64,000 nt of DNA from Polymyxa betae (taxonomy: Eukaryota > Endomyxa > Phytomyxea > Plasmodiophorida > Plasmodiophoridae). This document shows positions 9,417 to 19,953 of the stretch, in pieces; position 1 is the stretch's first letter, and each line of letters starts with the position of its first letter. The notes under the pieces were generated by a model that had not been told where the DNA came from, searched no databases, and saw only the letters and a list, made by a program, of their open reading frames with translations. The stretch covers positions 62,001-126,000 of the forward strand of contig RBZT01000721.1 in NCBI GenBank assembly GCA_003693705.1, written 5' to 3'. Made by a program: the position numbers and the translations under genes.

Positions 9417-11561
9417 ATGTTTCAGATCGTGCGCCGGTCAAGGGCCAACATCACCAATCGGCTGTTCGCCACGATGGCATCTTCGGCTGAATCGGGTGCG
9501 ACTGACACCGGGGGCCGCTGCGCCTTGCGCATCCACCCGGTGAAACCGTTCTATAACGTCGCCCATCTGCAACGCATGGTACACGTTACCGTAACGTCAT
9601 CGTCGCCGACCGTCACCACTGACTTGCCGTCCAGATTCAGGAAGACGCCAAAGTTACCGATTTCATTGCCGTCTTCAAGGTTCGAATTACGCTCTCTCTT
9701 TGAGGAAGGCGTTCTGACCTCCTGTAACAGAAACCGAACCGTGACATCGGGTTCGTTTCCTTCGAATCGGAACAGGCCCGGGCGGATGCCCTGGTCAAGC
9801 TGCGTGAGCTACGTCGTCCCGGCTCGGATACACCCTACAGTCTGCAGGAGGTCGCCTTCATCACTGAGAGTAACACACAGAAACGTCAACGGGAGGCGAC
9901 CGTGGAACGTTCCCGGAAACGTCAACTGCGTAACACGGGCGATCCTGAACATCAGGAGACGATCGTCAAGACCGTGGCGGATGTCGTGACGCCGTGGCAT
10001 ACGGTCCCCTATCTGACCCAGCTCCAGCGGAAGATGGCCCAGCTACAGTCGGCCCTGACCTCGGTCATGCTGGCCCTGCGCAAGGACTATCGACACGAAG
10101 CGGCCCGGTATCCGGACCTGGACCTGAAAGGGGTCCCGCGTGAGGACGTTCCTCTTCACCTCCATGATCACGTTACGCTCGACGTCACGGACACGGCTGC
10201 GGCCCCGACCGAGGGCCGCGACCCGTTTCTGGCCTGCCCGATCGTGGGCGTGCACGGCTGGGCCACCGGTCGTCGCGGATACCGCAACAAGAACGACCTG
10301 ACGGTCGGGTACGACCAGGACGGCGCCGTCTGCGTCGGGTTCGTCGTCGGACGCCAACAGGGCCGTCTTGCGGTGGACGCCGCGGCCGACGCCCTGCCGT
10401 TGCCGCCCATCGCCGCACGGATCGCCTCCGACGCCCAAGCGCTGATGCGCGCGTCGTGCTGGACCCCGTTCGCGCAGCAGGGCCACGACGACGACGCGAC
10501 CGGCGTCTGGCGTCGTGTCCTGATTCGATCAGCTGGTACAACCGGACAGGTGATGGTGGCGATCGCTGCCGATCTGTCGCGGCTGTCGGCCGACGAGGTC
10601 GCCCTGCTCAAGGCGCAGCTGGCCACGGAGTTTCGCCCCGATCGATACGATGACGAAGAGATCGACGGACAGCGATGGCGTATCGAGACTGTCGTCATAC
10701 AGGTCACGACTTGTTTGGGAATTGTTCGCGCTCTGTGTACTGATTGTCGTTACATAGAATTTCGGCGGGTATGGTAACGTAATCCCCAGTGACATCCCGT
10801 ATGAATGCGTCACCGGTAACGGGTTCATCGTCGAGCACCTGGGCCGATTGGCGTTCCAGATTCAGCCCGGATCCTTCTTCCAGGTCCGCGAAACCCCATT
10901 TCGGGGTCCAGTACGCCCCTCCGGATTCCTGACCGATTGATTGTTCAGGTGAACACGCACGGTGCCCGTCTGCTGTATGATCTGGTCGGGGAATGGGCCG
11001 TGGCCGACCGCGACTGTGGTAACGTAATCGCGGCCGATGTCTGCTGCGGAACGGGGACGATCGGGATGACGTTACATGACCGCGTCCGGGAAGTGCTCGG
11101 CTTCGAGCTGGTCCCGTCCGCGGTCGATGATGCGCGTCTGAACGCTGAACGAAACGGCCTGGAGCGCTGCCAGTTCTTCGTGGGGAAGGCCGAGGTTTAG
11201 GGTTTTAGGGTTTGGCTAGGGTTTAGGGGTTCTTAGACTGCTCCAGGTTACGTTATCGCCGACCATCACCAAGCACATGTCCGGGATGGCATCCGATACG
11301 GAGCTCATCTGTATCGTAGATCCGCCCCGGCCCGGCCTGCACAAGTCCGTACTGAAAGCGATTCGGCAGTGCGAGCAGATCCGTCGCGTGGTTTACGTGT
11401 CATGTAATCCGAAATCCATGGCTGTTGATGTTACGGCCTTGATGAGGCCGCAGGGCGATAAACGCCCCGGACGTCCCTTCCGTCCTGTAAAGGCCACGCT
11501 GGTCGATATGTTTCCACATACAGATCATTGTGAGTCGATCGTGCTCCTAACGCGCGACTGA
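9417..11561 (+). CDS. TRMT2A: tRNA (uracil-5-)-methyltransferase homologue A (TRMT2A)
   Basis: SAM-dependent enzyme making m5U54 in the tRNA T-loop. Six exons (9417-9578, 9635-9679, 9731-10702, 10758-10883, 10949-11194, 11247-11561) join in frame to about 621 residues. An N-terminal RRM (FIAVFK / KPNRDIGFVSFESEQ) is followed by VADVVTPWHTVPYLTQLQRK and the RNA-binding part RNKNDLTVGYDQDG. Catalytic-domain motifs are FQIQPGSFFQVN, ADVCCGTGTIGMTLHDRV (SAM binding), IVDPPRPGLHKSV and VVYVSCNPKSMAVD, which carries the catalytic Cys; the end FRPVKATLVDMFPHTDHCES matches family members. RRM plus methylase is the TRMT2A architecture. The N-terminus MFQIVRRSRANITNRLFATM could act as a mitochondrial presequence. 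Intron 5 is made largely of TTTAGGG-type repeats. Strongly GC-rich codon use. Confidence 0.93.
11195..11246 (+). repeat. Telomere-like repeats forming TRMT2A intron 5
   Basis: A 52-nt GT-AG intron whose first 36 nt are GTTTAGGGTTTTAGGG plus TTTGGCTAGGGTTTAGGGG. The 5' splice site itself (GTTTAG) belongs to the repeat. Its removal is required to keep the frame between KAE and VTLSPTITKHMSG, so this is an intron and not coding sequence. Confidence 0.8.
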
Positions 11562-11733
11562 ACTGTTAATGTTACGGTGATAACGTCATCCTCACATAAA
11601 CGTAACGTGATATGCGAAAGGAAAGCGCCGAACCTTCGCCAAAAAAAATTGTATCAGAATTAAACCGATTCAATTACGCTGATCTTACATTACAGTCTAT
11701 GATTCTTTATGTTACCGATTATGTTACGTTACG

Positions 11734-12815
11734 TTACTGTAGGTGGATGCGCAGGATCGGGTCCTGGATCGTCTGGTTGAGATCGGCAATGGCGGCGCCC
11801 ACCACTTTCGTTTCTAACGTAACAGACACGTTACAATCCAGGCCGTCCCGTTCGTGAGATAGAACTTACTGCAATGTCGCCACAGCAGTCCCAGGACGCG
11901 TGCGGCCCAGGTCGACCTCCTCACTCGGACCAGGTCGTACAGGACCGCGACCAGGTCCGGGTCGGCGGCCATGCGCGACTCGAACCTCGTCTCGATCGCC
12001 AGTCTAACAAACTCCCGGAACTGGCCCTGTTCGGCGTCCGCCATCAATCCGTGCACGACGCCGTCGTACTGGGCGTCGTTCAGGGCCTCGATCACCGTCA
12101 CCGTCCACTGCGCTGGCGGCGCTGGCGCCTTCTTCGGTGGTAACATGGCCAGTCGGTCACGGACCAGACGCCCCATCTCCGGACGTAACGTTGGACACCG
12201 CGCCAGGCACCGGACTGTCTCGTGGACAGTGGCGCTCGGCTCGATACTCACCGCTCGGCATAGTACCGTCAGCGGCGCCTGCGGCACGTGGTCGTGCTGG
12301 TCCGCGACGGCATCGACAGCGGCTGTGATCAGTTCTGGGGTTAGCAGGCGACGGAGAAGATCGGGTCGGATATCGAGCAGGAAGTGGAGACGATGGCGGC
12401 GGCGGGTCTCGTTAGCGATGAATGCGCCCAGACGATCGATGTTGTCGTCGTTCAATGAACAGCAGAGGCGTTGTAGGGCGTCGTCGGCGTCTTTGGGCGA
12501 TGGCGGTAGAATCGCGTTACCGATCAGAGAGCGAAGAGCGTCGTCCGGGTCGTGCTGGATTTCGGGCGTGGCGATGATGGTGGCGTCGGCGGACACCAGT
12601 TCGGCGGCTTTATCGGCGTCTTGGATATCGATACGGTATCCGTCCTGGGTATGTAACGAAATCCGACGAATCGATGCCAGGTCCGCATACAGGAGCTGCA
12701 GACGCGACAGGATACTGGCCCGCAGCTGCCCGACGTCGGCATCATCCGGGACCGCCAGCAAAAAACGACGCGGCTGCTGCTTTCCGCCGCCCCCAACATG
12801 GATCTGGAAACGCAT
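11734..12815 (-). CDS. Unrecognised protein with ubiquitin-like or coilin-like N-terminus
   Basis: Two exons (12815-11870 and 11813-11734) separated by a 56-nt intron with a consensus GTAAGT donor give 341 residues. Residues 1-85 (MRFQIHVGGGG, then RRFLLAVPDDADVGQLRASI and TQDGYRIDIQDADKAAELVS) look like a beta-grasp ubiquitin-like or coilin-type N-terminal fold. The rest is helical and rich in Arg, Ala, Asp and Leu, with repeated short helices (DNIDRLGAFIANETRRRHRL), possibly an ARM/HEAT-like solenoid. The C-terminus reads TKVVGAAIADLNQTIQDPIL. I do not recognise an orthologue. It converges with TRMT2A and shares its GC-rich codon use and frequent GTAACG words. Confidence 0.7.
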
Positions 12816-13963
12816 TCTATCACTCACATCTCGCGTATGATCAGGGCCGGTACAGTTTCTGTAACTCAAATTTGAAACGTAAACTTAGTGTAAATTGAAG
12901 AGTCAAGATTGGTATCAGGAACAGGTGTATTAGGAATATGATTGATAAGACGATGATGTAGGCCAGCATTCTTATCGCCCTTCTAGATAGAGTTATGAAG
13001 GCCGATAATGGGTTGTTGGCCCAGATCGATCTACGCCTTCATACAACTGAATATGATAAGGAAGCGATCACCATACCAGCCAAGAATATAGGTAGGCGAT
13101 TATGTAACAAAACAGAGGAGGATATCTCATTACATGATGTACCTGCCAAAGACTGAGGGCTCGGTTCAGGAAATCGCCGAGCCCCGTGATGGTCCTCGGG
13201 GCAGAGTCAATATAGCCCCCGTGGTTGACTTAGTCGGTATCCTCGCTCGTTGAGCTCAACCCGTCGACCGTATTTGGGGGCATGTCACAGTATCCGATCC
13301 GGTAACGTAAACAGATGGATGCATCCGTTACCGGAGCGAATGCAGGAATGAGGCTGACGAGGGCGGCGGCGCCGCCTTTGTGGTTGATGGAGCTGCGGAC
13401 GGCGCAGTCCGTGCAATATATGACACAATGCCCTAACATATGCTGAGATCAAGGTCTTCATGTAAATTTTGAAAGAAAAGGGCAGCTTTTCTGATAGACG
13501 ACCGAGTTTTGCAATTTTATTGATAAAAATCATGAATTTTTATGCTGGGAATTTGGAAAAGTCAGTTTCATAACAAGTATTTGTCGCCGGCCAATCCGAA
13601 TCGCTAATGGATTGAACTCGCGCTTGCCCGACCAACCGGAGCTCAAGCCGATCATGAAGCTGGGCGGCGCGGCCTCCCCGGCTGGCTCGATAACGTTACG
13701 TTTTCTGGAGGCTGAGCCAGACCGAATGAGCCATCACTTCATAGAGCTTGACGTGGCCACCGATCCGACCGACTAATCACCCTGTGTTGAGTGTGGCGGC
13801 GCAGCCTGGCCCCATTCCATCCATCCTTCTTTTACATTTTTTGACTGGGTGATAACGTTACCCCTTGTATAGCTGTGGCTGTTCGCTGAGACACACTCCA
13901 CACGAGTCCATCTAGAAAGGCTCCTTTCATTTCCAAGTCCTTGTCGTCGTCGTCGTCTTGGCC
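12816..13963. other. Long intergenic region, no convincing gene
   Basis: About 1.15 kb. Several short GC-rich open frames exist on the minus strand (13230-13533) but overlap in different frames and show no domain. A short plus-strand stretch near 13610-13770 also stays open without a start. GTAACG/CGTTAC words recur (13300, 13330, 13690, 13850). It may hold degraded coding sequence or only the promoters of the flanking divergent genes. Confidence 0.4.
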
Positions 13964-16900
13964 ATGAGCCAAGGCGACTTGGACGAGAACGCTGCCGCCT
14001 TGGCTGATGTCTCCAAAAAGCTCGCCGATCTTCGCGAGCAGGTCCACGAGATGGTCTCGAAGCGGATGCCGGACGCGTCCAGGTTTAACGACATCCTGGA
14101 CCAGTATCTGATACAACTAGAGCTTATCAACCAGAAGAATTTGGACCCTAGCGATTTACTAAATGAGATCGGAACATTAGAGGAGGTCATTGAACGAATG
14201 ATGTTCAAAGCTAATACTCTAAAACCTGAAGAGAAAGAGATTCCTCATGATTCTAAGGTCCCTTGCTTTATGTCTTGGAAACCGCATGACTATACTTAGC
14301 TGCTGTACTTTAGATAAGTCCGGATACACTCAGCTTTCAGGTTATTGTTCACGTTCCAATCGCCATGAACGTCCAGGAGGTCACATTTGACCCTGTTCCG
14401 GCTTCCATGGATATTGGATACTTTCGGGAACAAATCGCCGATCTCATCGGTCTGGATCCGTTTTCTTTAGTCGTCAGATACAGGTGATATTAAATTCACA
14501 TGATACTCGATTGCGTTTCACTTTACTCATTGATGGTAGAGGGAATTTTTGTTTCCCCTCTGAAGATTCAATAACTTTAGGAATGCTGATCGGCGATGTT
14601 AACATGAGAAATGTTCAGCTGACGATTCTGACGGAAGCTGAAGCCGAAAAAATCGGCGTCATTCACGATTATAAGCAAGAGGTACAATCATCGTTTTCCA
14701 GTATTCCGTTGAATGACGCTGTGGCTCTAGAAAAAGAAGCATGAAATGCTAAGTCCTACAATCACTCCACCGCAATCTTTCAGAATGGCAAGCTGCATTT
14801 TATATTTCATTTTTCGTTTGAAGTAATGTCCTGTGTGCTGTAGTCAAATGGAAGGAAGCGGAGCAGTATACCTGAATACATGGTGAACAAAGAACAGGTT
14901 CACCAATACGTATTGGAACTCGAACGTGAGCAGCGTGAGCTGGAACAACTTAAAGACGATGCATCTGACTCTGACGATGGAATTAAGACGCCGCCTGAAA
15001 ATCAGATTGTCTCCGATTCTCGTCTCGAGACGAATGCGGAAGATCATTCTAGCAAGGCTCCTGTTGCTGAAATTGTTGCTGCTAAATTGCCAGAGGAGGA
15101 TCTGCCTCTACTTCCTCCGCCACCACCCCCTCCTTGTGGCGGTAATATTAAGCTCGTTTTTGTCTTTTCAAACGTTTGAAAGTTTTTAAGTGCCTCCTCC
15201 TCCACCACCACCGCCACCGCCTGGTCAGCCTTCTCTGGCTCTTGGTAAAAGGCTTCCGCCTGGTGCTGTTGAGTGCAGGAAATTACACTGGAAGACGCAC
15301 AGTATAATGTAAGGAAGCTTTCCTCAAAAGATCATCGTACTGACCTTTCATAAGGTTCGACTCTTCAATTTTTGCAGCGCTGCCCACAATATCTTTCATT
15401 CCGAGATCAGTGGTCGAAGAGAGCTGGGCAAATTCAGTCAACCGATCGGTTTTAGTTCGTAAAGACAGTAGAAGCTCTGTTGATTCCGATAAGAAACCGA
15501 AGACCAAATACGATCTGCCAGATATGAAGCAATCCGAGAATTTTGGAATCGTGTTGAAGAAGTAAGCTGATTCGCATCGATATGTTTATAGTTCAGTAAC
15601 CCTTTTTGTCCAGTTCGCCTCCAATCGATCAGCTGGCTTCAGGTAGCTCCCTTCTACCAAAGAATGCCAACGTTTTGAATGCTGTTGTTCTCAGCTTTGC
15701 AATCTCTTGACGAGACTGTTATTAGTGGGGAAGTTTTAGCGCGAATTTTCCAGGCTCTTCCTCGTAAAGACGATATTGATTTCGTTTCGAGCATTTCTGA
15801 AGAACTAAACCAAAGTAATGCAAGTACTGCCGTTTTATACGTCAAGGTCGAATTGTCGTTACGCTTTGATACTGGTGCTAATCCTGCGTGCTTGTAGGCT
15901 TTATCATCGATTCCATTCTGGGAAATTCGCCTCCGAGGATGGAAAACATTGCGGGAGTTTGACGAAAGAGCAACGATGTTGAAAGAGACGATCATGATTC
16001 TTTCTGAAGCAATGTCTTTCCTTCTCTCCAATGATTCTCTGAAATGGATGATCGCGGTTATTCTACAAGTCGGCAATGAAATGAATTTAAGCGCTGCCAG
16101 GGTTTTCAGAATTGATTTCCTATCGAAGCTAAGTTCATATAAATGGTATGATGTTTTCGTCGCACCTCCGTCTCGCTTCTTACCACCTGCATGGCAGCAT
16201 TGGACGTAACTCCAGCATGCTGGACTTCATCGTTAAGATCTTGGCAAAGCACGTCCCTCATGCGTTAGAGTTTCCGCAACAGGTAGCATCATAGGCTTGA
16301 GACGTTCGCCGTTCATAACGTTTTCTAAGTTGGGAGATCACTACCTGAAAGTATCCCGACGAACTTTACAGTCTGCATACAATGACGTCTCTGAATTGAA
16401 CACTCTTGTCGAGCAACAGTTCAAGTCTGTGTCTCGTGTGTCCAGCCAATTGCCACCAGACGATCCTTTTCTACGTATTTACAACAAATTTGAAGAAGCA
16501 GCACAACATTGTCGTGAGCTTCTCTCACTGTATCAGAATTTGGAAGCAACCGCGCTCAAAGTCCTTAATTATTTTGAGCTTAATGTTGATTCCGCGACTG
16601 CCATGTTCAGTGAGATGAATCCGATTCCAGAGTCACAAAGGAGGCGCCAGGAGCAATTACAGCGCGAATCTAACCGAGTTTGGGAGCTCTCCAAAGCTGA
16701 AGATGCCGCGTCTTCGTTTATCGCGGCCGTAAAAGCGCGATCGGCATTCCAGTTGGGTCAGGCTAGTATCGAAGAACGACAACAAGCCATGAATGCTGCT
16801 CGAAAGCACCTCAATGAGTGGATGTCTTTGATCGAGACGGATTGTGAGTTATCCAAATCCAGCTCTTCTTCTGACGTTTCAAACAATGAGAAACTCTCTG

Positions 16901-17166
16901 AAGCTATTCGTCATCTGTTCAGTTTCTTATGGGATTTCAGTGAGAAGTTCGCCAAATCAGTTAAAGTTCTAATCGAGCAGTCTTCTTCCAATAAGCCGTC
17001 ATCAGCAGTCAAAAGCAGGGAGAGGAAGAAAAGGACGATTTCTCATTTAAGAAATGATGGTATCTCAGATACGATGCTGCTTGAAAAAACCATTGATAAG
17101 GCTCTCGCAAGGAGGCGGCTGCCGTCTCCTGCCCGATCTGATGATTCAGTATCAAGTTTCATATGA
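13964..17166 (+). CDS. Formin (FH1-FH2 actin nucleator)
   Basis: Nucleates and elongates unbranched actin filaments. The first exon encodes an N-terminal helical segment (ADLREQVHEMVSKRMPDASR). A compact regulatory region follows (MNVQEVTFDPVPASMDIGYF; IGLDPFSLVVRYR), possibly a ubiquitin-like or GTPase-binding fold, then a coiled coil (LELEREQRELEQLK). FH1 is a short polyproline run split by an intron (LPPPPPPP / PPPPPPPPPPGQPS). FH2 begins RKLHWKTH and continues KYDLPDMKQSENFGIVLKK, SGEVLARIFQALPRKDD, SLKWMIAVILQVGNEMN, MLDFIVKILAKHVPHALEF and DHYLKVSRRTLQSAY. A long helical tail with a basic patch (KSRERKKRTISHLRN) could be a DAD-like region. About ten small introns; the one at 14788-14843 has GC-AG ends. 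The N-terminal exons are linked by open frame, not by homology. Confidence 0.85.
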
Positions 17167-17464
17167 TGTATATCTACATATCGTTGATCGATTTATTCAA
17201 GCTACTTAAATATATCTATTTGTTAATTAAATATTCAATTGTTCCTTTGCTTTCATATTAATGGCTTGAAAACGTTCGCGGTCTTATAATCAATTTGTAT
17301 CCATGTTTACATTACATCTGTTGAGCACAATGTCATATATCTCTCGTTTATGTAGTTCAATGTTTGGAAATGGTTCCTGATCTTACGATCGCTCGATGTA
17401 CAGTTGCGTTTCATTGGTGAAAATAGATATCCGCTGTAATAGTCCTAATATTTAACCCCAGACA

Positions 17465-19726
17465 ATGAACGATTCGACACCATCATCAGATCGGGTCCTA
17501 AAGCTAGCACAACATCTCGAGAACAGACCAACAGCCGAATCATTGATTGAGCACAATATCCTCAAATGTAAGGCAGGAGAGTGCTCCGAGGTAGGTTTGT
17601 CCTGAATGTGTCCCTAGCATTCCGAGCAGATCCAGCACTTCATGAAGTAATGCAAGCCCTGATCCGTACTCGTCGAGAAAAAGAACTCGGCGCCCTGCTG
17701 AAGAAACGACGCTCGCTCCAGGATCTCATTGACCGCAATATCATGGTTGGAGGCCCGCCCGGTGCACCAGAAGTCTGCAAAGCGCGCCAGGCGCTCCTAA
17801 AGCATTTTCGCCGACACCAGCTCAACACATTTCTCGAGAAACGCCCAACGCTATCAGACGTCGCCAAGCGTAACGTTCTCGAAGGTAACGTAACGCCGGC
17901 CGCTCTGCCCAACGAATCGACACTCAGCGTGGCCATCAGACACGTTAATCTGGACTCGACTGGGACAACATGGGGTCCCGCCGTTGGCCCGTAACGGAGC
18001 GACGCTGACCTGTATCGACGATACGCTGTTCCTAATCGGCGGGTTCTGTGCCGAGGGCCGCCACTCCACCTACGATATCATGTGCTACAATGTGGCCTCG
18101 GAATCATGGACGCGGCCCATTTGTGCTGGTACGCCGGCGTCCCCGTCGTCGCGGCCATACCTGACCGTAAGATAGGCGCTCTGCCTTCAGATCGGTTCGC
18201 CCATAGCTGTTCCGTGGTCGGAAAGCAGCTGGTCCTATTCGGTGGGTGCAGCCCCGATGGGGTCTGGCTGAACGATGTTCATGTCCTTGATACCGAACAC
18301 GAACAAGCCTTACTCCCGAAACTCGACGTATTACGCAACCGATCCGATGCAGCATCCCACTGATGATCCGGATTCAGGGAACGAAACACAGCTGGAAGAA
18401 GAAGCTGCCGCCTCAGACCATGCTGTTATGGTATGCGCCAGAGGCAACCGGCGCACAGCCATGTCCCAGAGCAGCACATTCAGCCACGGTTGTTGGCACA
18501 CGAGTATACGTCTTCGGTGGCAACGACGGTACACGACTGTAAGTGCCCATTCGATGAGGGCCGGCACGACGCGGCTTTTCACACCTGATCATCAGATTCA
18601 ACGACCTGCACATTCTCGAGGTCGAGACCATGGGCTGGTCGAAGCCGAAAGTTCGGGGGATGCCGCCCTCACCCCGTGCCGGTCATGGGGCCGCCCTTGT
18701 CGGCGACCACGAGCTGTATATCTTCGGGGGCGGTACGGCCCAGGGACCCAGCAACTCGCTGCACATCCTCGACCTGGAGACGCTGACCTGGTCGGAACCC
18801 ACCGTCTTGGGGACGCCGCCTAGCCCACGTGTTGGCCACAGTCTGCATGTACGAGCCTGCGATTTCGTTTCTCGATCACGTTACGATGGCGTTTCGTTGA
18901 GCTGACACGCCGACGCAGGTGCTAATGGGCCCCAGCCCGATGCTGTTGGTGTTCGCTGGCGGTACGATGGAGAAGCTGTACGACGATCTGCATGTGTTCG
19001 GCTGCCAGACGCGACAATGGTCCCGGCCCAGTGATACTGGCTCGGGTTAGGGTTTTAGGGTTTCGGGACTTGGTTGTGTTCTCAACGACGCTTGCAGTTC
19101 CGGTAGCACGCACGGGCCATTCTAGTTGTCTGGTTCGCGACCAGCAATCGAATCGCGAATCCATCTACTTCTTCGGTGGTGCTGGTCCACAGGGACAGCT
19201 CTATAACGACCTGTATCTGCTGGATTGCGATTTCATTAGCGTCGCTTCGTAAGAGCATTGGCATAGGTTCAGCTCAATGCTTGAGAGAATATTGCAGATT
19301 GTCGGAGATTGGGTCCGATGGCGATCTAATCAAAGACAAACTCTCGCCCTCTGCAAGCTCAGTCTTAGATGGTGATAAATACCAACATGGTCCATTATGG
19401 GCCGAGAAGGTCAGTTGGGTGCGTGAATACACAATCTCCGATCTGATCGAAATGGAAAGGTGAATATGACAAGGGAGCGGATTAACGGCCTAATGACGGA
19501 CGTCAAGAAGAAAATCGATTTGGCGCAAGAGGATGCTTTGCAGAAGGAGAAGCAACTGGTTGGGTCCATCGAGGTAATATTTACTATAGTGACGGTGTAT
19601 GTAAAGTTAAGTGGCTGCCTGCAGAGATCTTTCACGGAGCTGCGAGCCGAGGTCGACGCCCTGACGGTGTTTGTTCGCACTGAGCTTGACAATCTACTGG
19701 GCCAACAACATCAGGAGCTTTTTTGA
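17465..19726 (+). CDS. RPEL-repeat / kelch-repeat protein with C-terminal coiled coil
   Basis: Three N-terminal RPEL-like motifs: LAQHLENRPTAESLIEHNIL, LLKKRRSLQDLIDRNIM and FLEKRPTLSDVAKRNVLEG. RPEL motifs bind monomeric actin in MRTF and Phactr proteins. They are followed by about six kelch repeats forming a beta-propeller: LARNGATLTCIDDTL/FLIGGF, RFAHSCSVVGKQLVLFGG, RAAHSATVVGTRVYVFGG, RAGHGAALVGDHELYIFGG, RVGHSLHVLM/LLVFAGG and RTGHSSCLVR/YFFGGAG. The C-terminus is coiled coil (GLMTDVKKKIDLAQEDALQK), with the last exon after about 19621. Introns fixed by repeat alignment include 17568-17617 and 19046-19097. Joining RPEL to kelch suggests an actin-monomer-responsive scaffold; the combination is unfamiliar to me. 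The kelch part is GC-rich; the coiled-coil end is not. Confidence 0.82.
19046..19097 (+). repeat. Telomere-like repeats at the 5' end of an RPEL-kelch intron
   Basis: A 52-nt intron beginning GTTAGGGTTTTAGGGTTT. Its donor lies inside the telomere-like repeat, as in TRMT2A intron 5, and it ends CTTGCAG. Kelch repeat alignment across the junction (SDTGS then VPVARTGHSS) supports its removal. Confidence 0.75.
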
Positions 19727-19953
19727 TAATACACAGCGTGCTTCTCTCCCTGTATCATTGCCCGGATGATCGGCGAAACATTACAGTACCGAGCAGAGGA
19801 CAACCATAAACAGCGCGCAAATTCGGGCAATTCACGACTGATCGAGTTGTCAGGGCCGATTATAGATTCTTGACCACGATCGGGGTGGGATGCAGCACGA
19901 CACAGCAGACCTGGTACGACCTCCCATTTAGCTAACGCTGAATCTCTGCTTTC

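Noticed and set aside
10043-10707. Long open frames on the minus strand opposite TRMT2A
   Set aside because: They are Arg/Pro-rich shadows produced by the GC-rich codon bias of the well-supported plus-strand methyltransferase.
11971-12840. 289-codon plus-strand frame opposite the 11734-12815 gene
   Set aside because: Ser/Arg-rich composition typical of an antisense shadow. The minus-strand frame has a balanced composition, a proper start and a consensus intron.
18275-18823. 182-codon plus frame in the kelch gene
   Set aside because: Kelch alignment shows the true reading frame switches through introns here; this frame breaks the repeats.
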